This document shows, piece after piece, positions 1 through 7,783 of a DNA stretch of 64,000 bases. Location: contig BJHW01000001.1 of assembly GCA_005405945.1 (NCBI GenBank), forward strand, positions 7,068,001-7,132,000, in the 5' to 3' direction. The notes under the pieces were generated by a model, which saw nothing but the letters and a program-made list of their open reading frames with translations, was not told the DNA's origin and ran no database searches. Within the stretch, counting starts at the first letter, position 1. Each line of letters starts with the position of its first letter. Made by a program: the position numbers and the translations under genes. The stretch comes from Streptomyces violaceusniger (GTDB taxonomy: Bacteria > Actinomycetota > Actinomycetes > Streptomycetales > Streptomycetaceae).

Positions 1-30
1 CGCTGTCGCGTCGCCGGGAGGAGCGTCCCC

Positions 31-717
31 TCAGTCACCAGCCGGAGCGATTCCCGTCGGGCAGGATCCGCCGTCGGACGGGTCACTCAGCTTGACGCCC
101 GTGCCGCCGATGCCGCAGTAGCCGTTTTTGTTGCGGTCAAGATACTGCTGGTGGTACGGCTCGGCCGGGTAGAAGGGGCCCGCGGGGAGGATTTCGGTGG
201 TGATCTCGCCGTAGCCGGAGCCGGTCAGGACGGACTGGTAGGCGGCGCGGGAGGACTCGGCCTCGGACTGCTGCTCGGGGGAGTGGGCGTAGATCGCCGA
301 GCGGTACTGGGTGCCGACGTCGTTGCCCTGGCGGAAGCCCTGGGTGGGGTCGTGGGACTCCCAGAAGAGCTTCAGGAGGGCGGCGTAGGAGGTGATCGTC
401 GGGTCGAAGACGACGCGGACGGCCTCGGTGTGGCCGGTGAGGCCGCTGCAGACCTCCTCGTAGGTGGGGTTCTCGGTGTGGCCGCCCTGGTAGCCGACGA
501 GCGTGGTCCACACGCCCGGGGCCTGCCAGAACTTCCGCTCCGCGCCCCAGAAGCAGCCCAGGCCGAAGTCGGCGACGACCAGGCCCTCCGGGTACGGGCC
601 GGTCAGGGGGTTGCCGAGGACCGTGTGGCGGTCGGGGACGGGGAAGCCCGGTTCGGGGCGGCCCTTCAGCGCCTCCTCGGCGGTGGGGAGGTGGTTCCTG
701 TGGCGGCTGAACAGCAT
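31..717 (-). CDS. msrA: Peptide-methionine (S)-S-oxide reductase MsrA
   Basis: Reduces methionine-S-sulfoxide in proteins, a cytosolic repair enzyme using thioredoxin-type reductant. The MsrA signature GCFWGAE is present with the catalytic Cys at about residue 55 of 228. It is followed by typical family blocks (TEAV, FRQGNDVGTQYRS, PYHQQYL). Two late cysteines (GYCG and GGSC) could serve as resolving residues. I chose the ATG at 717 because GAGGAG lies just upstream on the minus strand; upstream in-frame codons give a low-complexity Arg-rich extension. It stands alone, facing away from the window edge. Family assignment is certain; reductant and regulation are not visible. Confidence 0.95.
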   Translation of the reverse strand: MLFSRHRNHLPTAEEALKGRPEPGFPVPDRHTVLGNPLTGPYPEGLVVADFGLGCFWGAERKFWQAPGVWTTLVGYQGGHTENPTYEEVCSGLTGHTEAVRVVFDPTITSYAALLKLFWESHDPTQGFRQGNDVGTQYRSAIYAHSPEQQSEAESSRAAYQSVLTGSGYGEITTEILPAGPFYPAEPYHQQYLDRNKNGYCGIGGTGVKLSDPSDGGSCPTGIAPAGD

Positions 718-864
718 CTTCGGGCTCCTCGCGGGACGGGTGCGGCGGCTGCCACGTCCTTCGTCGTCGTACGTTCTTGGCGTTCTTCGTCGTATACGAG
801 TGCGCGGCGCTTTCACTTCAACGGGTACGGGGCTACGGGAATTCCGGGCCGGTCACGGCCCACC

Positions 865-1962
865 TCACCGCGGCAGCGTCGCCGGTGTGCCGCCGCTGCC
901 CTCCCAGCCCGCCACCGCCAGCGCCCGGTAGACCGTGTACTCGGCCGCCGGGTCCGCCCCGTACGACCACGGGACCGCGCCCACGTGGCCGTCCACGTGG
1001 CGCAGCTGCTCCAGGGCCTCCGCGTAGCGTTCCGCGCGGACCAGGAAGAAGACCAGCAGGTGGCGGACGTGCGGCAGCACCGGGTGGTCGGCGGGGGCCT
1101 GGCGGACGGCGTAGAGGGCGCCCTCGATCGCCTTGATGATCACCTCGCTGCGGTAGAGGGTGCGCACGAGGTTGGCCTCCGGCAGGTGCTCGAAGACGCC
1201 GAAGAGGGGGAGGGCCGGGAGCAGGCTCTTCTCGGGGGCGGAGGCGGCGGCCGCGTGGGTGAAGGCGTCGGCGCGGTCCTGGGAGCCGTGCCACTTCTCG
1301 CACCAGTAGTGGAGGGCGGCCAGGTGGGCGCCCATGTGGTGCGGGGCGAGCTTGGTGACCTTGGTCCACAGCTCCTCGAAGTCGGCCTGCCGGTAGGCCA
1401 GACCGCGGGCCACGCCGAGCTCGATGATGTGCGGCACCGGGTCCTCAGGGGCCAGCCGGGCCGCCTCGTGGCAGACGTCCCGGGCCTCCTCCAGGATCAT
1501 CCGGAAGTCCTGCGAGGACGGGTCGAGCAGCGCCTGGCGGACCAGGAACTCCGCGTGCACCGCCGCCGCGCCCGGGTCCTCGGGGGCCGCCACCCGCCAG
1601 GTGCGCAGCCACATCCCGCCCTGGCCGGGGGCCTGGGCGAGCTCGAAGGCCGCCGCCCCGGCCAGCGTCTGCACCCGCTGCCAGCGCAGCTCCGAGGTGG
1701 CGTCGGTGAGGGCGAGCAGCCGGGCGGCCGGCTGCCAGTCCTGCCGGGCCTGGACCTCCTCCAGCGCGTCGATGAGCTGCCGGTCCGGGCCGGGCAGCCG
1801 TACGTCCAGCCGCTCGCGCGGGACGAAGCCGTACTCCTGCGGGTCCGAGGCGCGCACCGCGCCCTGCACGGCCCCGCGGCCCCCGCGCATCCGCCGCAGG
1901 GCCGGTACGACGATCAGCCCGCCGATCATGACGATGGCGATGAGGAAGATCAGAAGCTCCAT
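865..1962 (-). CDS. Membrane-anchored TPR-like protein of unknown function
   Basis: Not recognised as a named protein. The 365-residue product begins with one hydrophobic segment (about residues 2-20, LLIFLIAIVMIGGLIVVPAL) and a basic stop-transfer stretch, so the rest probably faces the cytosol. The body is Ala/Leu-rich helix, with pairs such as EEARDVCHEAARLAPEDP that resemble tetratricopeptide units, and conserved-looking Trp/His blocks (HYWCEKWHGSQDRADAF). Codon use is normal for the genome, so it is a real gene. It is divergent from metB (120 bp between starts) and is followed by msrA in the same direction after 147 bp. A protein-binding scaffold is an inference from the helical repeats only. 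Confidence 0.75.
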   Translation of the reverse strand: MELLIFLIAIVMIGGLIVVPALRRMRGGRGAVQGAVRASDPQEYGFVPRERLDVRLPGPDRQLIDALEEVQARQDWQPAARLLALTDATSELRWQRVQTLAGAAAFELAQAPGQGGMWLRTWRVAAPEDPGAAAVHAEFLVRQALLDPSSQDFRMILEEARDVCHEAARLAPEDPVPHIIELGVARGLAYRQADFEELWTKVTKLAPHHMGAHLAALHYWCEKWHGSQDRADAFTHAAAASAPEKSLLPALPLFGVFEHLPEANLVRTLYRSEVIIKAIEGALYAVRQAPADHPVLPHVRHLLVFFLVRAERYAEALEQLRHVDGHVGAVPWSYGADPAAEYTVYRALAVAGWEGSGGTPATLPR

Positions 1963-2069
1963 GAGGTGTCCCCGTGTGAAGGCCCTTAACGGCTTGTGGT
2001 GCGGAACGGCTTGTGGTCCAGCCTATGCGCCCCGGCGGTCGTTGAATCCAGCACGGGCGTATCGGGCGT

Positions 2070-2082
2070 TACGCTCGGGCCC
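2070..2082 (+). promoter_or_regulatory. Candidate leaderless promoter -10 (TACGCT) for metB
   Basis: TACGCT at 2070-2075 fits the actinobacterial -10 pattern TANNNT and lies 7 nt before the metB ATG. No Shine-Dalgarno sequence precedes that ATG. This is the layout of leaderless Streptomyces mRNAs, where transcription starts at or next to the A of ATG. The same hexamer at almost the same spacing precedes the MarR gene at 51484. No good -35 at 17-18 bp was found. Confidence 0.4.
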
Positions 2083-3246
2083 ATGAGCCACCAGCACCCC
2101 CAGGGGCATCCTCAGAGTTTCGAGACGCTCGCCATCCACGCGGGCCAGGAGGCGGACTCCCTCACCGGCGCCGTCGTCCCCCCGATCTACCAGGTCTCCA
2201 CCTACAAGCAGGACGGCGTGGGGGGCCTGCGGGGCGGCTATGAGTACAGCCGTTCCGCCAACCCCACCCGCACCGCGCTCGAGGAGAACCTGGCGGCGCT
2301 GGAGGGCGGCCGCCGCGGCCTGGCCTTCGCGTCGGGCCTCGCCGCCGAGGACTGCCTGCTGCGCACGCTCCTGGTGCCGGGCGACCACGTCGTGATCCCG
2401 AACGACGCGTACGGCGGTACGTTCCGCCTGTTCGCGAAGGTCGTGGAGCGCTGGGGCGTGGAGTGGTCGGTCGCCGACAGCTCCGACCCGGCGGCGGTAC
2501 GCGCCGCGCTCCGCCCCCGTACGAAGGTGATCTGGGTCGAGACGCCCAGCAACCCGCTGCTCGGCATCACCGACATCGCCGCCGTCGCCGACGTCGCCCG
2601 CACCGCGGGGGCCCGGCTGGTGGTGGACAACACCTTCGCCAGCCCCTACCTCCAGCAGCCGCTCGCGCTCGGCGCGGACGTCGTGGTGCACTCCACCACC
2701 AAGTACATGGGCGGGCACTCGGACGTCGTCGGTGGCGCGCTGATCGTCTCCGACGCCGGCCTCGGCGACGAACTCGCCTTCCACCAGAACGCGATGGGCG
2801 CCATCGCCGGGCCCTTCGACTCCTGGCTGGTGATGCGCGGCATCAAGACCCTCGCCGTCCGGATGGACCGGCACAGCGCGAACGCCACCCGGATCGCGGA
2901 GATGCTCACCGCGCACCCCAAGGTGACCCAGGTCTACTACCCCGGGCTGCCGGAGCACGTGGGGCACGAGACCGCGGCCAAGCAGATGCGGGCCTTCGGC
3001 GGCATGGTGTCGTTCCGGGTCGCGGGCGGCGAGGAGGCGGCGGTCGAGGTGTGCGACCGGGCGCGGCTGTTCACGCTGGGGGAGTCCCTCGGTGGCGTCG
3101 AGTCGCTGATCGAGCACCCGGGGCGGATGACGCACGCGTCGGCGGCGGGCTCGGCGCTCGAGGTGCCGGCCGATCTCGTACGGCTGTCGGTGGGCATCGA
3201 GTCGGTCGACGATCTGCTGATGGATCTGAGTCAGGCTCTGGGCTGA
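2083..3246 (+). CDS. metB: Cystathionine gamma-synthase (PLP Cys/Met metabolism family)
   Basis: Condenses an O-acylated homoserine with cysteine to give cystathionine in methionine synthesis. At 387 residues it has the usual family length. Visible family features are YEYSRSANPTR near the start, ASGLAAE, VDNTFASPYLQQP, and the PLP lysine in STTKYMGGHSD (about K207). The C-terminal GGVESLIEHPGRMTHAS is also typical. The chosen ATG has no ribosome-binding site but sits 7 nt after a -10-like hexamer, suggesting a leaderless message. Cystathionine gamma-lyase or O-acetylhomoserine sulfhydrylase are close relatives that sequence alone does not fully exclude. Confidence 0.9.
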   Translation: MSHQHPQGHPQSFETLAIHAGQEADSLTGAVVPPIYQVSTYKQDGVGGLRGGYEYSRSANPTRTALEENLAALEGGRRGLAFASGLAAEDCLLRTLLVPGDHVVIPNDAYGGTFRLFAKVVERWGVEWSVADSSDPAAVRAALRPRTKVIWVETPSNPLLGITDIAAVADVARTAGARLVVDNTFASPYLQQPLALGADVVVHSTTKYMGGHSDVVGGALIVSDAGLGDELAFHQNAMGAIAGPFDSWLVMRGIKTLAVRMDRHSANATRIAEMLTAHPKVTQVYYPGLPEHVGHETAAKQMRAFGGMVSFRVAGGEEAAVEVCDRARLFTLGESLGGVESLIEHPGRMTHASAAGSALEVPADLVRLSVGIESVDDLLMDLSQALG

Positions 3247-3286
3247 CGACCAGCTCTGGGCTGACGCCTGGGCCACGGATGGGTTT

Positions 3287-3400
3287 GTTGAGGGTGGTCA
3301 CTTGCCCTTGAGTGGTCACACTTCCCCTTGAGTGGTCACACTTCCCCTTGAGGATCACCACCCTTGAGGGGTCACCACCCTTGAGAGGTCACCACCCCTC
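3287..3400. repeat. Cluster of about six CCCTTGAGNGGTCAC direct repeats
   Basis: Between metB and the converging small membrane gene the sequence is almost entirely copies of a 15-nt core, CCCTTGAGNGGTCAC, with 2-4 nt of variable spacing. Copies sit near 3287, 3304, 3324, 3344 (degenerate), 3361 and 3378. The last merges into a CCCCTC/GAGGGG palindrome at the 3' end of the small membrane gene. The repeats lie after two converging genes, so a terminator or nucleoid-protein site is as likely as an operator. Confidence 0.7.
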
Positions 3401-3643
3401 GAGGGGAGGGGTGGTGTCGGTGGGCGGCGGCGTGGCCCACGGTTCGACGATCGCCGCCCAGACGCCGAACGCGACGACCGCGGCGAGCAGCAGCAACCAG
3501 CCGATGGTGCGCACCACTTGGTGGCGGTGGAGCATCCGCCGCCCCCGTTCGGCCGCCCGGCCCGCCAGATCCGGCGGCAGCGCCGGATGCGGGCCCTCCA
3601 GCATCCGGCGGACCTCGGTCTCCTTGCGGTCCGGGAAGCTCAT
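3389..3643 (-). CDS. Small single-pass membrane protein paired with a sigma-like gene
   Basis: An 84-residue protein with a soluble basic N-terminus (MSFPDRKETEVRRMLEG, then RAAERGRRMLHRH) and one transmembrane segment (about residues 48-66, WLLLLAAVVAFGVWAAIV). A short Pro/Thr tail probably lies outside. Its ATG overlaps the TGA of the upstream sigma-like gene (ATGA), so the two are translationally coupled. The layout, a sigma-like regulator followed by a small single-pass protein, resembles sigma/anti-sigma pairs, but no zinc-binding anti-sigma motif (HxxxCxxC) is seen. Function is therefore inferred from context only. Its stop lies inside the CCCTTGAG repeat cluster. Confidence 0.7.
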   Translation of the reverse strand: MSFPDRKETEVRRMLEGPHPALPPDLAGRAAERGRRMLHRHQVVRTIGWLLLLAAVVAFGVWAAIVEPWATPPPTDTTPPLEGW

Positions 3644-4368
3644 GGGGCGGCCCCGGCTCCTGCCTCGGCTCCGGCGTCGGTACCGGCTCCGGCCCCCGCC
3701 CTGGCTCCGGCGTCCGCTCCAGTCTCGGCTCCGGCCCCCGCCCCGGCCCCCGTCGCACCGGCCCCCGCCCCGGCCCCCGTCGCACCGGTGGCCGCCCGAC
3801 CGCCGGTGGACGGTGGCGTTCCGGCGGAGGACTGCGTTCCGGCGGATGGAGGCCGCCCGACGGAGGATGACGTTCCGGCGGACGATCGCGTTCCGGCGGA
3901 CGGGCGCGTTCCAGTCGTGCCGCGCCGGGCCGCCGCGCTGCGCATCGCCGTGACCGCGCGGGTGCAGATCGCCCGGACCCGCTCGACCGGGAGCCCGAGC
4001 GCCGCCGCCGTCTGCTCCTCCGCGACCCCCTCGTACAGCCGCAGCACCAGCACCAGCCGCTCCTGTGGGGTGAGCCGGGCCAGGGTGCCACCGCGCGGGC
4101 GGCGGTAGCGGTGGCCCCGGTGAGCGAAGAGGGCGGCCAGCGTCCGGCGGGTGTGGTCGTACGGATCCTCGCCGCGCAGCCGGTCCCAGCGCGCGTACGT
4201 ACGCGCGAGCGCGGCGGTCAGCAGGCGCTCGGCGGCTTCGGTGTCCCCCGTCGGCTCCCCCGTGAGCAGCGTGGCCGCATGCAGCAGTCGGCCACCCGCG
4301 CCCGCGACGAATGCCTCGAACTCCCGGGCCCGGCGGCCATCCCGTGCTGCCCGCCGCTCTCGCACCAC
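3640..4368 (-). CDS. Sigma-70 region 4-type regulator with long Ala/Gly/Thr-rich tail
   Basis: The first ~165 residues resemble a SigE-family ECF sigma factor. A helical N-terminal part (FEAFVAGAGGRLLHAATLLTG) is followed by a region 4 helix-turn-helix (LTPQERLVLVLRLYEGVAEEQTAAALGLP...VRAICTRAVTAMR). The usual region 2 core-binding block is weak, so it may be a DNA-binding relative rather than a working sigma factor. Residues ~166-242 are a low-complexity tail: SAGT-type repeats, then ATGAGAGAG-type repeats. The GTG at 4368 is preceded by GGGAGGCGGAGG on the minus strand. It is coupled to the 84-residue membrane protein by an ATGA overlap. Confidence 0.75.
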   Translation of the reverse strand: MVRERRAARDGRRAREFEAFVAGAGGRLLHAATLLTGEPTGDTEAAERLLTAALARTYARWDRLRGEDPYDHTRRTLAALFAHRGHRYRRPRGGTLARLTPQERLVLVLRLYEGVAEEQTAAALGLPVERVRAICTRAVTAMRSAAARRGTTGTRPSAGTRSSAGTSSSVGRPPSAGTQSSAGTPPSTGGRAATGATGAGAGAGATGAGAGAGAETGADAGARAGAGAGTDAGAEAGAGAAP

Positions 4369-4436
4369 GCCTCCGCCTCCCGTTCCTTTTAGGACACGGC
4401 AGCCACAGGCACCTGGTCAAGATGTCTGCGCCGGGG

Positions 4437-4937
4437 TCAGGTGGCGGGCGTCGCCTGGGGCACGGTGCCGTGTGCGGCGGAGAGGGCGACGTTGAAGCGG
4501 GTCAGCAGGTCGCAGAAGAGATCGCGCTCCTCCGCCGTCCAGTCCCCGGTCACGCGGGACATCAGATCGCGCCGTGAGGAACGCACTTCCTCCAGGCGGG
4601 CCTTGCCGCGCGGGGAGAGCTGGAGCACGACCGCCCGGCCGTCCTCGGGGTGCGAGGTGCGCTTGACCATGCCGGAGTCGACCAGCGGGGCGACCTGGCG
4701 GGTCACGGTGGACGAGTCGATGCCCATGCTCCCCGCGAGCGCCTTGACTCCCATGGGGCCTTCCTGGTCGAGCCGGTTGAGCAGCAGATACGCGGCTCGG
4801 TCCATGGAATTGCGGGCCTGGCCGACGCCGCCGAGCCGAGTCTGTTCCGCACGGCGGGCGAAGACGGCGACCTGATGCTGGAGTGCGTCCAGTACGCCGG
4901 TGTCGAGTTGAGTCGTCATGTCCGATTGGGTGGGCAT
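4437..4937 (-). CDS. MarR-family transcriptional regulator
   Basis: A 166-residue winged-helix protein of normal MarR length. The recognition region reads GPMGVKALAGSMGIDSSTVTRQVAPLVDSGMVKR, and the wing contains the family block HPEDGRAVVLQLSPRGKARLEEV. The start is either ATG 4937 or ATG 4919; neither has a strong ribosome-binding site. It is divergent from threonine ammonia-lyase (253 bp between starts), so control of that gene or of itself is a reasonable guess. No clear palindrome was found in the gap. Its ligand is unknown. Confidence 0.9.
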   Translation of the reverse strand: MPTQSDMTTQLDTGVLDALQHQVAVFARRAEQTRLGGVGQARNSMDRAAYLLLNRLDQEGPMGVKALAGSMGIDSSTVTRQVAPLVDSGMVKRTSHPEDGRAVVLQLSPRGKARLEEVRSSRRDLMSRVTGDWTAEERDLFCDLLTRFNVALSAAHGTVPQATPAT

Positions 4938-5190
4938 GGCCTAGGGCTCACTTCATGCGGTGGTCTGTGGGATGTGGCACAGAGTACGCGGCTGGGAGCC
5001 CGCCCGTACGGGGGCTGCAGAAACCTGACGGCCCCCGAGCCACAACCTGCCGTTCTGAGCCGTTCCCCGGCGCCGTGGCCCGTCGGCGGACCCTCGTCCG
5101 GCACCAACCCGCCATGGGCCCCCGGGCGCCCGCCCGGCGCCGGCTCGGCCCGCCGGGGCCTGTGGGGCGTGAGCTGCCAGACTGGGGACC

Positions 5191-6576
5191 ATGGCTGCAC
5201 GACACGGCGACGAGGACGGGCCCGGCTCCGGGTCCGGCCCGGCCTCGCGCCTCACCTCCCCCACCCCTGCGTCCGCCTCCGCCTCCGCCCCCGCGACCGC
5301 GGACCTCGCCCCCGCGGTCGCCCCCGCTTCCGCGGGTTCCGTATCCGGAGGTTCCGCCTCCGAGGGGTCCAAGACGACGATCACCCTCGACGACGTCCGC
5401 AGCGCGCAGAAGACGCTCTCGGGGGTCTCCCGGCTCACCGCGCTGGAGGGCAGCCGCTATCTGTCCGGCCTGGTCGGCGCGCCGGTCCACTTCAAGTGCG
5501 AGAACCTGCAGCGCACCGGGTCGTTCAAGCTGCGCGGCGGCTATGTGCGGATCGCGGGGCTCAGCCCCGAGGAGCGGGCGGCCGGGGTGGTCGCGGCGAG
5601 CGCCGGGAACCATGCGCAGGGCGTCGCCCTCGCGGCCTCGCTGCTGGGGGTGCGCTCGACGGTCTTCATGCCCGAGGGCGCACCGCTGCCAAAGATCGCG
5701 GCCACCCGGGACTACGGCGCCGAGGTGCGGCTGTGCGGCCAGATCGTGGACGAGACGATGCGGGCGGCCAAGGAGTACGCCGAGCGCACGGGCGCGGTCT
5801 TCATCCACCCCTTCGACCACCCGGACATCATCGCGGGGCAGGGCACGGTGGGGCTGGAGATCCTGGAGCAGTGCCCCGAGGTGCGCACGGTGGTGGTGGG
5901 CATCGGCGGGGGCGGGCTGGCCGCCGGGATCGCGGTGGCGGTGAAGGCGCTGCGGCCGGATGTGCGAGTGGTGGGGGTGCAGGCCGAGGGCGCCGCGGCG
6001 TATCCGCCGTCGCTGGCGGCCGGGCGGCCGGTGACGATCGACGCGCCCGTGACGATGGCGGACGGCATCAAGGTGGGGCGGCCGGGCGATGTGCCGTTCC
6101 AGATCATCGAGAACCTCGTCGACGAGGTCCGTACGGTCACCGAGGACGAGCTGTCCAGCGCGCTGCTGCTCTGCCTGGAGCGGGCGAAGCTGGTGGTGGA
6201 GCCCGCGGGCGCGAGCCCGGTGGCGGCGCTGCTGTCGGCGCCGGAGTCCTTCGAGGGCCCGGTGGTCGCGGTGCTCTCGGGCGGCAATGTCGATCCGCTG
6301 CTGATGCAGCGCATCCTGCGGCACGGCATGGCCGCGGCGGGGCGCTATCTGTCGCTGCGGCTGCGGCTCACCGACCGGCCGGGCGCGCTGGCCACGCTGT
6401 TGGGGGTGCTGTCGACGCTGGACGCCAATGTGCTCGACGTCAGCCATGTCCGCACCAACCCGCGGCTCGGGCTGAGCGAGGCCGAGGTGGAGCTGCACCT
6501 GGAGACGAAGGGGCCGGACCACTGCGAGGACGTCCGGGAGGCGCTGCGCGGCGCCGGGTACACGGTGATGGCCTGA
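5191..6576 (+). CDS. ilvA: Threonine ammonia-lyase (biosynthetic/catabolic type, ACT domain)
   Basis: Deaminates threonine to 2-oxobutyrate, the entry to isoleucine synthesis. The PLP-binding lysine is in RTGSFKLRGG (about K113). Other fold-type II features follow: ASAGNHAQGVALAA, the glycine loop GIGGGGLAAG, and a C-terminal ACT-like domain from ~residue 380 (LRLTDRPGALATLLGVLS). The first ~60 residues are an Ala/Ser/Pro low-complexity leader unlike the family core, so the true start could lie later; ATG 5191 is the first good one, and a -10-like CAGACT just upstream would make it nearly leaderless. The short single ACT domain points to the TdcB-like actinobacterial subtype rather than the two-ACT E. 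coli IlvA type. Confidence 0.9.
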   Translation: MAARHGDEDGPGSGSGPASRLTSPTPASASASAPATADLAPAVAPASAGSVSGGSASEGSKTTITLDDVRSAQKTLSGVSRLTALEGSRYLSGLVGAPVHFKCENLQRTGSFKLRGGYVRIAGLSPEERAAGVVAASAGNHAQGVALAASLLGVRSTVFMPEGAPLPKIAATRDYGAEVRLCGQIVDETMRAAKEYAERTGAVFIHPFDHPDIIAGQGTVGLEILEQCPEVRTVVVGIGGGGLAAGIAVAVKALRPDVRVVGVQAEGAAAYPPSLAAGRPVTIDAPVTMADGIKVGRPGDVPFQIIENLVDEVRTVTEDELSSALLLCLERAKLVVEPAGASPVAALLSAPESFEGPVVAVLSGGNVDPLLMQRILRHGMAAAGRYLSLRLRLTDRPGALATLLGVLSTLDANVLDVSHVRTNPRLGLSEAEVELHLETKGPDHCEDVREALRGAGYTVMA

Positions 6577-6778
6577 CGACGGGAAGGGCCTGAGCCTGAC
6601 GACGAGGTCCCGCGCCGCGGCCGCCCGCGGCTCGCTTTCTTCATTTAGTCCGCCTCGCGTATGTCGCGATGTATCGCGTCCCGGTTACGATTGCCGTCCA
6701 GTTGCTGTCGAGCGCTGCCCATATGGGCGGACTTATGCCTTGATTGAGTGGAACTGACCCAACCCCGGGAGTGCCAAC
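6577..6778. promoter_or_regulatory. Upstream region of the DrrAB-type operon with palindrome CGCGAT-GT-ATCGCG
   Basis: About 200 bp without a gene between ilvA and the exporter. It contains a perfect 6-bp inverted repeat, CGCGAT at 6665-6670 and ATCGCG at 6673-6678, with a 2-nt centre, plus a flanking partial direct repeat (ATGTCGCG / ATGTATCGCG). The site is ~100 bp before the ATPase start, a plausible place for a TetR- or MarR-type repressor. No adjacent regulator gene is obvious apart from the MarR gene beyond ilvA. Confidence 0.4.
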
Positions 6779-7783
6779 ATGCCAGGCGCTATTCACGCCG
6801 AGGGTCTGGTGAAGACCTTCGGCGACGTAAAGGCTCTGGACGGCGTCGATCTCGACGTACCGGAAGGAACCGTGCTCGGACTGCTCGGCCCCAATGGCGC
6901 CGGCAAGACCACCGCGGTGCGCGTGCTCACCACGCTGCTGCGCCCGGACGGCGGGACGGCGGTGGTCGCGGGGGTGGACGTGCTCAAGAACCCCAACGAA
7001 GTCCGTCGCTCCATCGGGCTGTCCGGCCAGTTCGCCGCCGTGGACGAATATCTGACCGGCCGTGAGAACCTGCAAATGGTCGGCCAGCTCTACCAGATGG
7101 GAGCGCGGGAGGCCAAGGCCCGCGCGAGTGAGCTGCTGGAGCGGTTCGGCCTCGCGGAGGCGGCCGACCGCACCGCCAAGACGTACTCCGGCGGAATGCG
7201 CCGGCGGCTGGATCTCGCCGCGGCCCTGGTGGTCAGCCCGCCCGTGATGTTCATGGACGAGCCCACCACCGGTCTGGACCCGCGCAACAGGCAGGCGCTG
7301 TGGGAGGTCATCCAGGAGCTGGTGGCCGGCGGTACGACGCTGCTGCTGACCACGCAGTATCTGGAGGAGGCGGACCACCTCGCGCATGACATCTGCGTGA
7401 TCGACCGCGGCCGGGTCATCGCCCGCGGCACCTCCGACCAGCTCAAGGCCCGTACGGGCGGCGAGCGTGTGGAGGTCGTGGTGCATGAGCGCGAGGACAT
7501 CGCGGCCGCCGAGGAGGTGCTGCGGGTCCTGGGCAAGGGCGAGGCGACGGTGCAGGAGCACACCCGTAAGGTCACCGTCCCGGTCGTGGGCGGCGCCAAG
7601 CTGCTCGCCGAGGTCATCCGGGAGTTGGATACGCGCGGTGTCGAGATCGACGACATCGGGCTGCGCCGCCCGACCCTGGACGACGTGTTCATCTCGCTCA
7701 CCGGCCATGGCGCCGGCAACGGTGCCGAGAACGGCGCCGGGCGTGGTGCCGGGCATGGTGCCGGGAAGGGGGAGGCGAAATGA
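6779..7783 (+). CDS. DrrA-family ABC exporter ATP-binding protein
   Basis: Energises a two-protein ABC-2 exporter, probably for a hydrophobic drug-like molecule. The 334-residue protein shows Walker A GPNGAGKTT (~37-45), signature YSGGMRRRLDLAAAL, Walker B VMFMDEPTTGLDP, and the extended C-terminal domain of daunorubicin-resistance ATPases (RRPTLDDVFISLTGH). The tail after that is a short Gly/Ala/Asn repeat (GAGNGAENGAGRGAGHGAG), which is not functional in known relatives. The ATG at 6779 is preceded by GGGAGTG. It overlaps the permease start by ATGA, so both are one operon. The substrate cannot be read from sequence. Confidence 0.9.
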   Translation: MPGAIHAEGLVKTFGDVKALDGVDLDVPEGTVLGLLGPNGAGKTTAVRVLTTLLRPDGGTAVVAGVDVLKNPNEVRRSIGLSGQFAAVDEYLTGRENLQMVGQLYQMGAREAKARASELLERFGLAEAADRTAKTYSGGMRRRLDLAAALVVSPPVMFMDEPTTGLDPRNRQALWEVIQELVAGGTTLLLTTQYLEEADHLAHDICVIDRGRVIARGTSDQLKARTGGERVEVVVHEREDIAAAEEVLRVLGKGEATVQEHTRKVTVPVVGGAKLLAEVIRELDTRGVEIDDIGLRRPTLDDVFISLTGHGAGNGAENGAGRGAGHGAGKGEAK

